A DNA stretch of 64,000 nucleotides from Euglena gracilis (lineage: Eukaryota; Euglenozoa; Euglenophyceae; Euglenales; Euglenaceae), in NCBI GenBank assembly GCA_900893395.1, contig CAAHFI011859526.1, positions 1 to 64,000 on the forward strand, given 5' to 3'. Under the pieces are notes generated by a model. The model had not been told where the DNA came from. It saw only the letters and a program-made list of their open reading frames with translations, and searched no databases. This document shows, piece after piece, positions 21,301 to 36,300 of the stretch. Within the stretch, counting starts at the first letter, position 1, and each line of letters opens with the position of its first letter. Made by a program: the position numbers and the translations under genes.

Positions 21301-24300
21301 CCCCAAACGACTTGGAAACAGGGATTTTGTTATTTTGGGGCCCTCGAACGTTGAGCAACAGAAGGGATTTGCCCCCAGAAAACGACTTGGAAACACAAGG
21401 GATTTTGTTATTTTGGGGCCCTCGAACAGTTGAGCAACAGAAGGGATTTGCCCCGAAACGATTGGAAACACAAGGGATTTGCCCCAAACGACTTGGAAAC
21501 ACAAGGGATTTTGTTATTTTGGGGCCCTCGAACAGTGAGCAACAGAAGGGATTTGCCCCCGAAACGAATTTGGAAACACAAGGGATTTGCCCCCAAACGA
21601 CTTGGAAACACAAGGGATTTTGTTATTTTGGGGCCCTCGAACGTTGAGCAACAGAAGGGATTTGCCCCCAAAACGACTTGGAAACACAAGGGATTTTGTT
21701 ATTTTGGGGCCCTCGAACATTGAGCAACAGAAGGGATTTGCCCCAGAACGACTTGGAAACACAAGGGATTTTGTTATTTTGGGGCCCTCGAAACAGTTGA
21801 GCAACAGAAGGGATTTGCCCCCAGAACGATTTGGAAACACAAGGATTTGCCCCCAAAACGACTTGGAAACACAAGGGATTTTGTTTATTTTTGGGGCCCT
21901 CGAACTTGAGCAACAGAAGGGATTTGCCCCCGAACGATTGAAACAAGGGATTTTGCCCCCAAAACGACTTGGAAACACAAGGGATTTTGTTATTTTGGGG
22001 CCCTCGAACAGTTGAGCAACAGAGGGATTTGCCCCCCAACGACTGGAAACACAAGGGTTTGCCCCCAGAACGACTTGGAAACACAAGGATTTTGTTATTT
22101 TGGGGCCCTCGAACAGTTGAGCAACAGAAGGGATTTGCCCCCGAAACGTCTTGGAAACACAAGGGATTTGCCCCGAAACGACTTGGAAACACAAGGGATT
22201 TTGTTATTTTGGGGCCTCGAACAGTTGAGCAACAGAAGGGATTTGCCGCTCAGAACGACTTGGAAACACAAGGGATTTGCCCCCAAACGACTTGGAAACA
22301 CAAGGGATTTTTGTTATTTTGGGGCCCTCGAACGTTGAGGCAACAGAAGGGATTTGCCCCCCCCAAAACGACTTGGAAACACAAGGGATTTTGTTATTTT
22401 TGGGGCCCTCGAACCGTTGAGCAACCAGAAGGGATTTGCCCCCAGAACAAACTTGGAAACACAGGGATTTTGTTATTTTGGGGCCCTCGAACAGTTGAGC
22501 AACAGAAGGATTTGCCCCAGAACGACTTGGAAACACAAGGGATTTTTGTTATTTTGGGGCCCTCGAACCGTTGAGCAACAGGAAGGGATTTGCCCCCAGA
22601 ACGATTGGAAACACAAGGGATTTGCCCCCAAAACGACTTGGAAACACAAGGGATTTTGTTATTTTGGGGCCCTCGAACAGTTGAGCAACAGAAGGGATTT
22701 GCCCCCAGAAACTTGGAAACACAAGGATTTCCCCCCAAACGACTTGGAAACACAAGGGATTTTGTTATTTTGGGCCCTCGAACAGTTGAGCAACAGAAGG
22801 GATTTGCCCCTCAGAACGACTTGGAAACACAAGGGATTTCCCCCAAACGACTTGGAAACACAAGGGATTTTGTTATTTTGGGGCCCTCGAACAGTTGAGC
22901 AACAGAAGGGATTTGCCCCCCAAAACGACTTGGAAACACAAGGGATTTTGTTATTTTGGGGCCCTCGAACCGTTGAGCAACAGAAGGGATTTGCCCCTCA
23001 GAACGACTTGGAAACACAAGGGATTTTGTTATTTTGGGGCCCTCGAACAGTTGAGCAACAGAAGGGTTTTGCCCCCCAGAACGATTTGGAAACACAAGGA
23101 TTTGCCCCCAAAACGACTTGGAAACACAAGGGATTTTGTTATTTTGGGGCCTCGAACAGTTGAGCAACAGAAGGGATTTGCCCCCAGAACGACTTTGGAA
23201 ACACAAGGGATTTCCCCCAAAACGACTTGGAAACACAAGGGATTTTGTTATTTTGGGGCCCCTCGAACCGTTGAGCAACAGAAGGGATTTGCCCCCGAAA
23301 CGATTTGGAAACAAAGGATTTGCCCCCAAAACGACTTGGAAACACAAGGGATTTTGTTATTTTGGGGCCCTCGAACAGTTGAGCAACAGAAGGGATTTGC
23401 CCCCGAATTGGAAACACAAGGGATTTGCCCCCAAAACGACTTGGAAACACAAGGGATTTGCCCTCGAACGACTTGGAAACACAAGGGATTTTGTTATTTT
23501 GGGGCCCCTCGAACAGTGAGCAACAGAAGGGATTTGCCCTCGAACGACTTGAAACACAAGGGATTTCCCCCCGAAACGACTTGGAAACACAAGGGATTTT
23601 GTTATTTTGGGGCCTCGAACAGTTGAGCAACAGAAGGGATTTGCCCCCAAAACGACTTGGAAACACAAGGGATTTTGTTATTTTGGGGCCCTCGAACAGT
23701 TGAGCAACAGAAGGGATTTGCCCCCCAGAAACGATTTGGAAACACAAGGGATTTGCCCCCAAAACGACTTGGAAACACAAGGGATTTTGTTATTTTGGGG
23801 CCCTCGAACAGTTGAGCAACAGAAGGGATTTGCCCCCCGAACGATTTTGGAAACACAAGGGATTTGCCCCCAAAACGACTTGGAAACACAAGGGATTTGC
23901 CCCCCAAACGACTTGGAAACACAAGGGATTTTGTTATTTTGGGGCCCTCGAACAGTTGAGCAACAGAAGGGATTTGCCCCCAAACGACTTGGAAACACAA
24001 GGGATTTCCCCCCAAAACGACTTGGAAACACAAGGGATTTTGTTATTTTGGGGCCCTCGAACAGTTGAGCAACAGAAGGGATTTGCCCCCAAACGACTTG
24101 GAAACACAAGGGATTTTGTTATTTGGGGCCCTCGAACCAAACAGAAGGGATTTGCCCCAACGACTTGGAAACACAAGGGATTTTGTTATTTTGGGCCCTC
24201 GAACAGTTGAGCAACAAAGGGATTTGCCCCCAAAACGATTGGAAACACAAGGGATTTGCCCCCAAAACGACTTGGAAACACAAGGGATTTTGTTATTTTG

Positions 24301-27300
24301 GGGCCCTCGAACAGTTGAGCAACAGAAGGGATTTGCCCCCAAACGACTTGGAAACACAAGGGATTTGCCCCCCAAAACGACTTGGAAACACAAGGGATTT
24401 TGTTATTTTGGGGCCCTCGAACAGTTGAGCAACAGAAGGGATTTGCCCCCCGAACGATTTGGAAACACAAGGATTTGCCCCCCAAAACGACTTGGAAACA
24501 CAAGGGATTTTGTTATTTTGGGGCCCTCGAACAGTTGAGCAACAGAAGGGATTTGCCCCCAACGATTTGGAAACACAAGGGATTTGCCCCCAAAACGACT
24601 GGAAACACAAGGGATTTGCCCCTCGAACGACTTGGAAACACAAGGGATTTTGTTATTTTGGGGCCCTCGAACAGTTGAGCAACAAAGGGATTTGCCCCCA
24701 GAACGACTTGGAAACACAAGGGATTTCCCCCCAAAACGACTTGGAAACACAAGGGATTTTGTTATTTTGGGGCCCTCGAACAGTTGAGCAACAGAAGGGA
24801 TTTGCCCCCCAAACGACTTGGAAACACAAGGGATTTTGATTTTGGGGCCCCCGAACGCAAACACAAGGGATTTTGCCCCCAACAGTTGGAAACACAAGGG
24901 ATTTTGTTATTTTGGGGCCCCGAAAACAGTTGGCAAACACAAGGGATTTGCCCCTCAAACGACTTGGAAACACAAGGGATTTTGTTATTTTTGGGGCCCT
25001 CGAACAGTTGAGCAACAAAGGGATTTTGCCCCCGAAACGACTTGGAAACAAAGGGATTTGCCCCCAAAACGACTTGGAAACACAAGGGATTTTGTTATTT
25101 TGGGGCCCTCGAACAGTTGAGCAACAGAAGGGATTTGCCCCCCAGAACGATTGGAAACACAAGGGATTTGCCCCCAAAACGACTTGGAAACACAAGGGAT
25201 TTTGTTATTTTGGGGCCCTCGAACAGTTGAGCAACAGAAGGGATTTGCCCCAGAACGACTTTGGAAACACAAGGGATTTCCCCCAAACGACTTGGGAAAA
25301 CAAGGGATTTTGTTATTTTGGGCCCTCGAACAGTTGAGCAACAGAAGGGATTTGCCCCAAAACGACTTGGAAACACAAGGGATTTTGTTAATTTGGGGCC
25401 CTCGAAACGTTGAGCAACAGAAGGATTTGCCCTCGAACAGTTTGGCAACACAAGGGATTTTGCCCTCGAACAGTGGAACACAGAAGGGATTTGCCCCCAG
25501 AAACGACTTGGAAACACAAGGGATTTTGTTATTTTGGGGCCCTCGAACAGTTGAGCAACAGAAGGGATTTGCCCCCAGAAACGATTTTGGAAACAACAAG
25601 GGATTTGCCCCCGAAAACGACTTGGAAACACAAGGGATTTTGTTATTTTGGGGCCCTCGAACAGTTGAGCAACAGAAGGGATTTGCCCCCCAAACGACTT
25701 TGGAAACACAAGGGATTTTGTTATTTTGGGGCCCCGAACGTTGAGCAACAGAAGGGATTTTGCCCCGAACGACTTTGGAAACACAAGGGATTTGCCCCCA
25801 AACGACTTGGAAACACAAGGGATTTTGTTATTTTGGGGCCCTCGAACAGTTGAGCAACAGAAGGGATTTGCCCCCCGAAAACACAAGGGATTTGCCCCCC
25901 AAACGACTTGGAAACACAAGGGATTTTGTTATTTTGGGGCCCTCGAACAGTTGAGCAACAGAAGGGATTTGCCCCCGAACGACTTGGAAACACAAGGGAT
26001 TTGCCCCCAAAACGACTTGGAAACACAAGGGATTTTGTTATTTTGGGGCCCTCGAACAGTTGAGCAACAGAAGGGATTTGCCCCCGAACGACTTGGAAAC
26101 ACAAGGGATTTGCCCCCAAAACGACTTGGAAACACAAGGGATTTTGTTATTTTGGGGCCCTCGAACAGTTGAGCAACAGAAGGGATTTGCCCCCCAAACG
26201 ACTTGGAAACACAAGGGATTTGTTATTTGGGGCCTCGAACAGTTGAGCAACAGAAGGGATTTGCCCCCGAACGACTTGGAAACACAAGGGATTTGCCCCC
26301 CAAAACGACTTGGAAACACAAGGGATTTTGTTATTTTGGGGCCCTCGAACAGTTGAGCAACAGAAGGGATTTGCCCCCCGAAACGACTTGGGAAACACAA
26401 GGGATTTGCCCCCAAAACGACTTGGAAACACAAGGGATTTTGTTATTTTGGGGCCCTCGAACAGTTGAGCAACAGAAGGGATTTGCCCCCCGAAACGACT
26501 TGGAAACACAAGGGATTTGCCCCCCAAACGACTTGGAAACACAAGGGATTTTGTTATTTTGGGGCCCTCGAACAGTTGAGCAACAGAAGGGATTTGCCCC
26601 CGAAACGACTTGGAAACACAAGGGATTTGCCCCCCAAAACGACTGGAAACACAAGGGATTTTGTTATTTTGGGGCCCTCGAACAGTTGAGCAACAGAAGG
26701 GATTTGCCCCCCGAAACGACTTGGAAACACAAGGGATTTTGTTATTTTGGGCCCTCGAACAGTTGGCAACAGAAGGGATTTGCCCCCAGAACGTTGGAAA
26801 CACAAGGGATTTGCCCCCAAACGACTGGAAACACAAGGGATTTTGTTATTTTGGGGCCCTCGAACAGTTGAGCAACAGAAGGGATTTGCCCCCCGAAACG
26901 ACTTGGAAACACAAGGGATTTGCCCCCCGAAACGACTTGGAAACACAAGGGATTTTGTTATTTTGGGGCCCTCGAACAGTTGAGCAACAGAAGGGATTTG
27001 CCCCCAAACGACTTGGAAACACAAGGGATTTGCCCCCAAAACGACTTGGAAACACAAGGGATTTTGTTATTTTGGGGCCCTCGAACAGTTGAGCAACAGA
27101 AGGGATTTGCCCCCCAGAAACGACTTGGAAACACAAGGGATTTGCCCCCCAAACGACTGGAAACACAAGGGATTTTGTTATTTTGGGGCCCTCGAACAGT
27201 TGAGCAACAGAAGGGATTTGCCCCCAGAAACGATTTGGAAACACAAGGGATTTGCCCCCCAAACGACTTGGAAACACAAGGGATTTTGTTATTTTGGGGC

Positions 27301-30300
27301 CCTCGAACAGTTGAGCAACAGAAGGGATTTGCCCCCAAACGACTTTGGAAACACAAGGGATTTGCCCCCGAAACGACTTGGAAACACAAGGGATTTTGTT
27401 ATTTGGGGCCCTCGAACAGTTGAGCAACAGAAGGGATTTGCCCCCGAAACGACTTGGAAACACAAGGGATTTGCCCCCCAAACGACTTGGAAACACAAGG
27501 GATTTTGTTATTTTGGGGCCCTCGAACAGTTGAGCAACAGAAGGGATTTGCCCCCGAACGACTGGAAACACAAGGGATTTCCCCCGAAACGACTGGAAAC
27601 ACAAGGGTTTTGTTATTTTGGGGCCCTCGAACAGTTGAGCAACAGAAGGGATTTGCCCCCGACTTGGAAACACAAGGATTGGAAACACAAGGGATTTGTT
27701 ATTTGGGGCCCTCGAACAGTTGAGCAACGAAGGGATTTGCCCCCGAAAGACTTGGAAACACAAGGGATTTTGTTATTTTGGGGCCCTCGAACAGTTGAGC
27801 AACAGAAGGGATTTGCTCAGAAACGACTTGGAAACACAAGGGATTTGCCCCCCGAAACGACTTGGACAAGGGATTTTGTTATTTTTGGGGCCCTCGAACC
27901 AGTTGAGCAACAGAAGGGATTGCCCCCAACGACTTTGGAAACAACAAGGGATTTTGCCCCCAAAACGACTTGGAAACACAAGGGTTTTGTTATTTTGGGG
28001 CCCTCGAACAGTTGAGCAACAGAAGGGATTTGCCCCCAAAACGACTTGGAAACACAAGGGGTTTGCCCCTCAGAACGACTTGAAACACAAGGGATTTTGT
28101 TATTTGGGGCCCTCGAACAGTTGAGCAACAGAAGGGATTTGCCCCCGAAACGACTTGGAAACACAAGGGATTTGCCCCCAAAACGACTTGGAACAAGGGA
28201 TTTTGTTATTTTGGGCCCTCGAACAGTTGAGCAACAGAAGGGATTTGCCCCCAAGAACGACTTGGAACACAAGGGATTTGCCCCCGAAACGACTTGGAAA
28301 CACAAGGGATTTTGTTATTTTGGGGCCCTCGAACAGTTGAGCAACAGAAGGGATTTGCTCCCCGAAACGACTTGGAAACACAAGGGATTTGCCCCCGAAA
28401 CGACTTGGAAACACAAGGGATTTTGTTATTTTGGGCCCTCGAACAGTTGAGCAACAGAAGGGATTTGCTCCCCGAAACGACTTGGAAAACAAGGGATTTG
28501 CCCCCCGAAACGACTGGGAAACACAAGGGATTTTGTTATTTTGGGGCCCTCGAACAGTTGAGCAACAGAAGGGATTTGCTCCCCGAAACGACTTGGAAAC
28601 ACAAGGGATTTGCCCCCCGAAACGACTGGAAACACAAGGGATTTTGTTATTTTGGGGCCCGAACAGTTGAGCAACGAAGGGATTTGCCCCCGAAACGACT
28701 GGAAACACAAGGTTTTGTTATTTTGGGGCCCTCGAACAGTTGAGCAGAAGGGATTTGCCCCGAAACGACTTGGAAACACAAGGGATTTGCCCCCGAAACG
28801 ACTGGAAAACAAGGGATTTTGTTATTTTGGGGCCCTCGAACAGTTGAGCAACAGAAGGGATTTGCTCCCCGAAACGACTTGGAAACACAAGGGATTTGCC
28901 CCCCGAAACGACTTGGAAACACAAGGGATTTTGTTATTTTGGGGCCCTCGAACAGTTGAGCAACGAAGGGATTTGCCCCCGAAAACAGAACACAAGGGAT
29001 TTGCCCCCCGAAACGACTTGGAAACACAAGGGATTTGCCCCCCGAAACGACTGGAAACACAAGGGATTTTTTATTTTGGGGCCCTCGAACAGTTGAGCAA
29101 CAGAAGGGATTTGCTCCCCGAAACGACTGAAACACAAGGGATTTGCCCCCCGAAACGACTGGAAACACAAGGGATTTTGTTATTTTGGGGCCCTCGAACA
29201 GTTGAGCAACGAAGGGATTTGCCCCCGAAACGACTTGGAACACAAGGGATTTGCCCCCGAAACGACTTGGAAACAAGGGATTTTGTTATTTTGGGGCCCT
29301 CGAACAGTTGAGCAACGGAAGGGATTTGCCCCCCGAAACGACTGGGAAACACAAGGGATTTTGTTATTTTGGGGCCCCGAACAGTTGAGCAACGAAGGGA
29401 TTTGCCCCCGAAACGACTTGGAACACAAGGGATTTGCCCCCGAAACGACTGGAAACACAAGGGATTTTGTTATTTTGGGGCCCTCGAACAGTTGAGCAAC
29501 GGAAGGATTTGCCCCCGAAACGACTGGAAACACAAGGGATTTGCCCCCCGAAACGACTTGGAAACACAAGGGATTTTGTTATTTTGGGGCCCTCGAACAG
29601 TTGAGCAACAGAAGGGATTTGCCCCCCGAAACGACTGGAAAAACACAAGGGATTTGCCCCCGAAACGACTTGGGAAACACAAGGGATTTTGTTATTTTGG
29701 GGCCCTCGAACAGTTGAGCAAGAAGGGATTTGCCCCCGAAACGACTTGGAAACACAAGGGATTTTGTTATTTTGGGGCCCTCGAACAGTTGAGCAACAGA
29801 AGGGATTTGCTCCCCGAAACGACTTGGAAACAAAGGGATTTGCCCCCCGAAACGACTTGGAAACACAAGGGATTTGTTATTTTGGGGCCCTCGAACAGTT
29901 GAGCAACAGAAGGGATTTGCTCCCCGAAACGACTTGGAAACACAAGGGATTTGCCCCCCGAAACGACTTGGAAACACAAGGGATTTTGTTATTTTGGGGC
30001 CCTCGAACAGTTGAGCAACGAAGGGATTTGCCCCCCGAAACGACTGGAACACAAGGGATTTGCCCCCCGAAACGACTTGGAAACACAAGGGATTTGTTAT
30101 TTTGGGGCCCTCGAACAGTTGAGCAACGAAGGGATTTGCCCCCGAAAACGACTGGGAAACACAAGGGATTTGTTATTTTGGGCCCTCGAACAGTTGACAG
30201 AAGGGATTTGCCCCCGAAACGACTTGGAAACACAAGGGATTTGCCCCCGAAACGACTGGAAACACAAGGGATTTTGTTATTTTGGGGCCCTCGAACAGTT

Positions 30301-33300
30301 GAGCAACAGAAGGGATTTGCCCCCGAAACGACTTGGAAACACAAGGGATTTGCCCCCGAAACGACTTGGAAACACAAGGGATTTTGTTATTTTGGGGCCC
30401 TCGAACAGTTGAGCAACAGAAGGGATTTGCTCCCCGAAACGACTGGGAAACACAAGGGATTTGCCCCCGAAACGACTTGGCACAAGGGATTTTGTTATTT
30501 TGGGCCCTCGAACAGTTGAGCAACGAAGGGATTTGCCCCCGAAACGACTGGGAAACACAAGGGATTTGCCCCCCGAAACGACTGGGAAACACAAGGGATT
30601 TTGTTATTTTGGGGCCCTCGAACAGTTGAGCAACAGAAGGGATTTGCTCCCCGAAACGATTGGAAACACAAGGGATTTGCCCCCCGAAACGACTTGGAAA
30701 CACAAGGGATTTTGTTATTTTGGGGCCCTCGAACAGTTGAGCAACAGAAGGGATTTGCTCCCCGAAACGACTGGAAACACAAGGGATTTGCCCCCCGAAA
30801 CGACTGGAAACACAAGGGATTTTGTTATTTTGGGGCCCTCGAACAGTTGAGCAACAGAAGGGATTTGCTCCCCGAAACGACTTGGAAACACAAGGGATTT
30901 GCCCCCCGAAACGACTTGGAAACACAAGGGATTTTGTTATTTTGGGGCCCTCGAACAGTTGAGCAACGAAGGGATTTGCTCCCCGAAACGATGGAAACAC
31001 AAGGATTTTGATTTTGGGCCGAGTTGGCAACAGAGGGATTTGCCCCGAAACGACTTGGAAACACAAGGGATTTGCCCCCGAAACGACTTGGAAACACAAG
31101 GGATTTGCCCCGAAACGACTTTGGAAACACAAGGGATTTTGTTATTTTGGGGCCCTCGAACAGTTGAGCAACAGAAGGGATTTGCTCCCCGAAACGACTT
31201 GGAAACACAAGGGATTTGCCCCGAAACGACTTGGAAACAGAAGGGATTTGCCCCCGAAAGACTTGGAAACACAAGGGATTTGCTCCCCGAAACGACTGGA
31301 AACACAAGGGATTTTGTTATTTTGGGGCCCTCGAACAGTTGAGCAACAGAAGGGATTTGCTCCCCGAAACGACTTGGAAACACAAGGGATTTGCCCCCCG
31401 AAACGACTTGGAAACACAAGGGATTTTGTTATTTTGGGGCCCTCGAACAGTTGAGCAACAGAAGGGATTTGCCCCCGAAACGACTTGGAAACACAAGGGA
31501 TTTGCCCCCGAAACGACTGGGAAACACAAGGGATTTTGTTATTTTGGGGCCCTCGAACAGTTGAGCAACAGAAGGGATTTGCTCCCCGAAACGACTTGGA
31601 AACACAAGGGATTTGCCCCCCGAAACGACTTGGAAACACAAGGGATTTTGTTATTTTGGGGCCCTCGAACAGTTGAGCAACAGAAGGGATTTGCCCCCGA
31701 AACGACTTGGAAACACAAGGGATTTTGTTATTTTGGGCCCTCGAACAGTTGAGCAACAGAAGGGATTTGCCCCCGAAACGACTTGGAAACACAAGGGATT
31801 TGCCCCCGAAACGACTTGGAAACACAAGGGATTTTGTTATTTTGGGGCCCTCGAACAGTTGAGCAACAGAAGGGATTTGCTCCCCGAAACGACTGGAAAC
31901 ACAAGGGATTTGCCCCCGAAACGACTTGGAAACACAAGGGATTTTGTTATTTTGGGGCCCTCGAACAGTTGAGCAACAGAAGGGATTTGCTCCCCGAAAC
32001 GACTTGGAAACACAAGGGATTTGCCCCCCGAAACGACTGGGAAACACAAGGGATTTTGTTATTTTGGGGCCCTCGAACAGTTGAGCAACGAAGGGATTTG
32101 CCCCCGAAACGACTTGGAAACACAAGGGATTTGCCCCCGAAACGACTTGGAAACACAAGGGATTTTGTTATTTTGGGGCCCTCGAACAGTTGAGCAACAG
32201 AAGGGATTTGCTCCCCGAAACGACTTGGAAACACAAGGGATTTGCCCCCGAAACGACTGGAAACACAAGGGATTTTGTTATTTTGGGGCCTCGAACAGTT
32301 GAGCAACAGAAGGGATTTGCTCCCCGAAACGACTGGAAACACAAGGGATTTGCCCCCGAAACGACTTGGAAACACAAGGGATTTTGTTATTTTGGGGCCC
32401 TCGAACAGTTGAGCAACAGAAGGGATTTGCCCCCGAAACGACTTGGAAAACAAGGGATTTGCCCCCGAAACGACTGGAAACACAAGGGATTTTGTTATTT
32501 TGGGGCCTCGAACAGTTGAGCAACGGAAGGGATTTGCCCCCGAAACGACTGGAAACACAAGGGATTTTGTTATTTTGGGGCCCTCGAACAGTTGAGCAAC
32601 AGAAGGGATTTGCCCCCGAAACGACTTGGAAACACAAGGGATTTGCCCCCCGAAACGACTGGAAACACAAGGGATTTTGTTATTTTGGGGCCCTCGAACA
32701 GTTGAGCAACAGAAGGGATTTGCCCCCGAAACGACTTGGAAACACAAGGGATTTGCCCCCCGAAACGACTGGAAACACAAGGGATTTTGTTATTTTGGGG
32801 CCCTCGAACAGTTGAGCAACAGAAGGGATTTGCTCCCCGAAACGACTTGGAAACACAAGGGATTTGCCCCCCGAAACACTGGAAACACAAGGGATTTTGT
32901 TATTTTGGGCCCTCGAACAGTTGAGCAACAGAAGGGATTTGCCCCCGAAACGACTTGGGAAACACAAGGGATTTGCCCCCCGAAACGACTTGGAAACACA
33001 AGGGATTTTTGTTATTTTGGGGCCTCGAACAGTTGAGCAACGAAGGGATTTGCCCCCGAAACGACTGGAAACACAAGGGATTTGCCCCGAAACGTTGGAA
33101 CAAGGGATTTTGATTTTGCCCTCGAAAGTTGAGCAACAGAAGGATTTGCCCCCGAAACGACTTGGAAACACAAGGGATTTGCCCCCGAAACGACTTGGAA
33201 ACACAAGGGATTTTGTTATTTTGGGGCCCTCGAACAGTTGAGCAACAGAAGGGATTTGCCCCCGAAACGACTTGGAAACACAAGGGATTTGCCCCCGAAA

Positions 33301-36300
33301 CGACTTGGAAACAGATTGGGGAAAACAGAAGGGATTTGCCCCCGAAACGACTTGGAAACAAAGGGATTTGCCCCCCGAAACGACTGGGAAACACAAGGGA
33401 TTTTGTTATTTTGGGGCCCTCGAACAGTTGAGCAACAGAAGGGATTTGCTCCCCGAAACGACTTGGAAACACAAGGGATTTGCCCCCCGAAACGACTGGG
33501 AAACACAAGGGATTTTGTTATTTTGGGGCCCTCGAACAGTTGAGCAACAGAAGGGATTTGCCCCCGAAACGACTGGAAACACAAGGGATTTGCCCCCCGA
33601 AACGACTTGGAAACACAAGGGATTTTGTTATTTTGGGGCCCTCGAACAGTTGAGCAACAGAAGGGATTTGCCCCCGAAACGACTTGGAAACACAAGGGAT
33701 TTGCCCCCGAAACGACTGGAAACACAAGGGATTTTGTTATTTTGGGCCCTCGAACAGTTGAGCAACAGAAGGGATTTGCCCCCGAAACGACTGGAAACAC
33801 AAGGGATTTGCCCCCGAAACGACTGGAAACACAAGGGATTTTGTTATTTTGGGGCCCTCGAACAGTTGAGCAACAGAAGGGATTTGCCCCGAAACGACTG
33901 GGAAACACAAGGGATTTGTTTTTTGGGCCCTCGAACAGTTGAGCAACGAAGGGATTTGCCCCCGAAACGACTTGGAAACACAAGGGATTTTGTTATTTTG
34001 GGGCCCTCGAACAGTTGAGCAACGAAGGGATTTGCCCCCGAAACGACTTGGAAACACAAGGGATTTGCCCCCGAAACGACTGGAAACACAAGGGATTTTG
34101 TTATTTTGGGGCCCTCGAACAGTTGAGCAACAGAAGGGATTTGCCCCCGAAACGACTTGGAAACACAAGGGATTTGCCCCCCGAAACGACTTGGAAACAC
34201 AAGGGATTTTGTTATTTTGGGGCCCTCGAACAGTTGAGCAACAGAAGGGATTTGCTCCCCGAAACGACTTGGAAACACAAGGGATTTGCCCCCGAAACGA
34301 CTGGGAAACACAAGGGATTTTGTTATTTTGGGGCCCTCGAACAGTTGAGCAACAGAAGGGATTTGCTCCCCGAAACGACTTGGAAACACAAGGGATTTGC
34401 CCCCCGAAACGACTTGGAAACACAAGGGATTTTGTTATTTTGGGGCCTCGAACAGTTGAGCAACGGAAGGGATTTGCCCCCGAAACGACTTGGAAACACA
34501 AGGGATTTTGTTATTTTGGGCCCTCGAACAGTTGAGCAACAGAAGGGATTTGCCCCGAAACGATTGGAAACACAAGGGATTTGCCCCCCGAAACGACTTG
34601 GAACACAAGGGATTTGCCCCCGAAAACGAACTTGAAACACAAGGATTTTGTTATTTTGGGGCCCTCGAACAGTTGAGCAACAGAAAGGGATTTGCTCCCC
34701 GAAACGACTTGGAAACACAAGGGTTTTGCCCCGAAACGACTTGGAAACAGAAGGGATTTGCCCCCGAAACGATTGGAAACACAAGGGATTTGCCCCCCGA
34801 AACGACTGGGAAACACAAGGGATTTTGTTATTTTGGGGCCCTCGAACAGTTGAGCAACAGAAGGGATTTGCTCCCGAAACGACTTGGAAACACAAGGGAT
34901 TTGCCCCCCGAAACGAACTTGGAAACACAAGGGATTTTGTTATTTTGGGGCCCTCGAACAGTTGAGCAACAGAAGGGATTTGCCCCCGAAACGACTTGGA
35001 AACACAAGGGATTTGCCCCCGAAACGACTTGGAAACACAAGGGATTTTGTTATTTTGGGCCCTCGAACAGTTGAGCAACAGAAGGGATTTGCTCCCCGAA
35101 ACGACTGGAAACACAAGGGATTTGCCCCCCGAAACGACTGGAAACACAAGGGATTTGTTGTTTTTGGGGCCCTCGAACAGTTGAGCAACAGAAGGGATTT
35201 GCCCCCGAAACGACTGGGAAACACAAGGGATTTTGTTATTTTGGGCCCCGAACAGTTGAGCAACAGAAGGGATTTGCCCCCGAAACGACTTGGAAACACA
35301 AGGGATTTGCCCCCCGAAACGACTTGGAAACACAAGGGATTTTGTTATTTTGGGGCCCTCGAAGTTGAGCAACAGAAGGGATTCTCCCCGAAACGACTTG
35401 GAAACACAAGGGATTTGCCCCCGGAAACGACTTGGAAACACAAGGGATTTTGTTATTTTGGGGCCCTCGAACAGTTGAGCAACGAAGGGATTTGCTCCCC
35501 GAAACGACTTGGGAAACACAAGGGATTTGCCCCCCGAAACGACTTGGAACACGGATTTTGTTATTTTGGGCCCTCGAACAGTTGAGCAACGAAGGGATTT
35601 GCTCCCCGAAACGACTTGGAAACACAAGGGATTTGCCCCCCGAAACGAACTTGGAAAACAAGGGATTTTGTTATTTTGGGGCCTCGAACAGTTGAGCAAC
35701 AGAAGGGATTTGCTCCCCGAAACGACTTGGAAACACAAGGGATTTGCCCCCCGAAACGACTTGGAAACACAAGGGATTTTGTTATTTTGGGGCCCTCGAA
35801 CAGTTGAGCAACAGAAGGGATTTGCCCCCCGAAACGACTGGGAAACACAAGGGATTTGCCCCCCGAAACGACTGGGAAACACAAGGGATTTTGTTATTTT
35901 GGGGCCCTCGAACAGTTGAGCAAAGAGGGATTTGCTCCCCGAAACGACTTGGAAACACAAGGGATTTGCCCCCCGAAACGACTTGGAAACACAAGGATTT
36001 TTTATTTTGGGGCCCTCGAACAGTTGAGCAACAGAAGGGATTTGCTCCCCGAAAACGACTTGGAAACACAAGGGATTTGCCCCCCGAACGACTGGGAAAA
36101 CAAAGGGATTTTGTTATTTTGGGCCCTCGAACAGTTGAGCAACAGAAGGGATTTGCCCCCGAAACGACTGGAAACACAAGGGATTTTGTTATTTTGGGGC
36201 CCTCGAACAGTTGAGCAACAGAAGGGATTTGCTCCCCGAAACGAACTTGAAACAAGGGATTTGCCCCCCGAAACGACTGGAAACACAAGGGATTTGTTAT

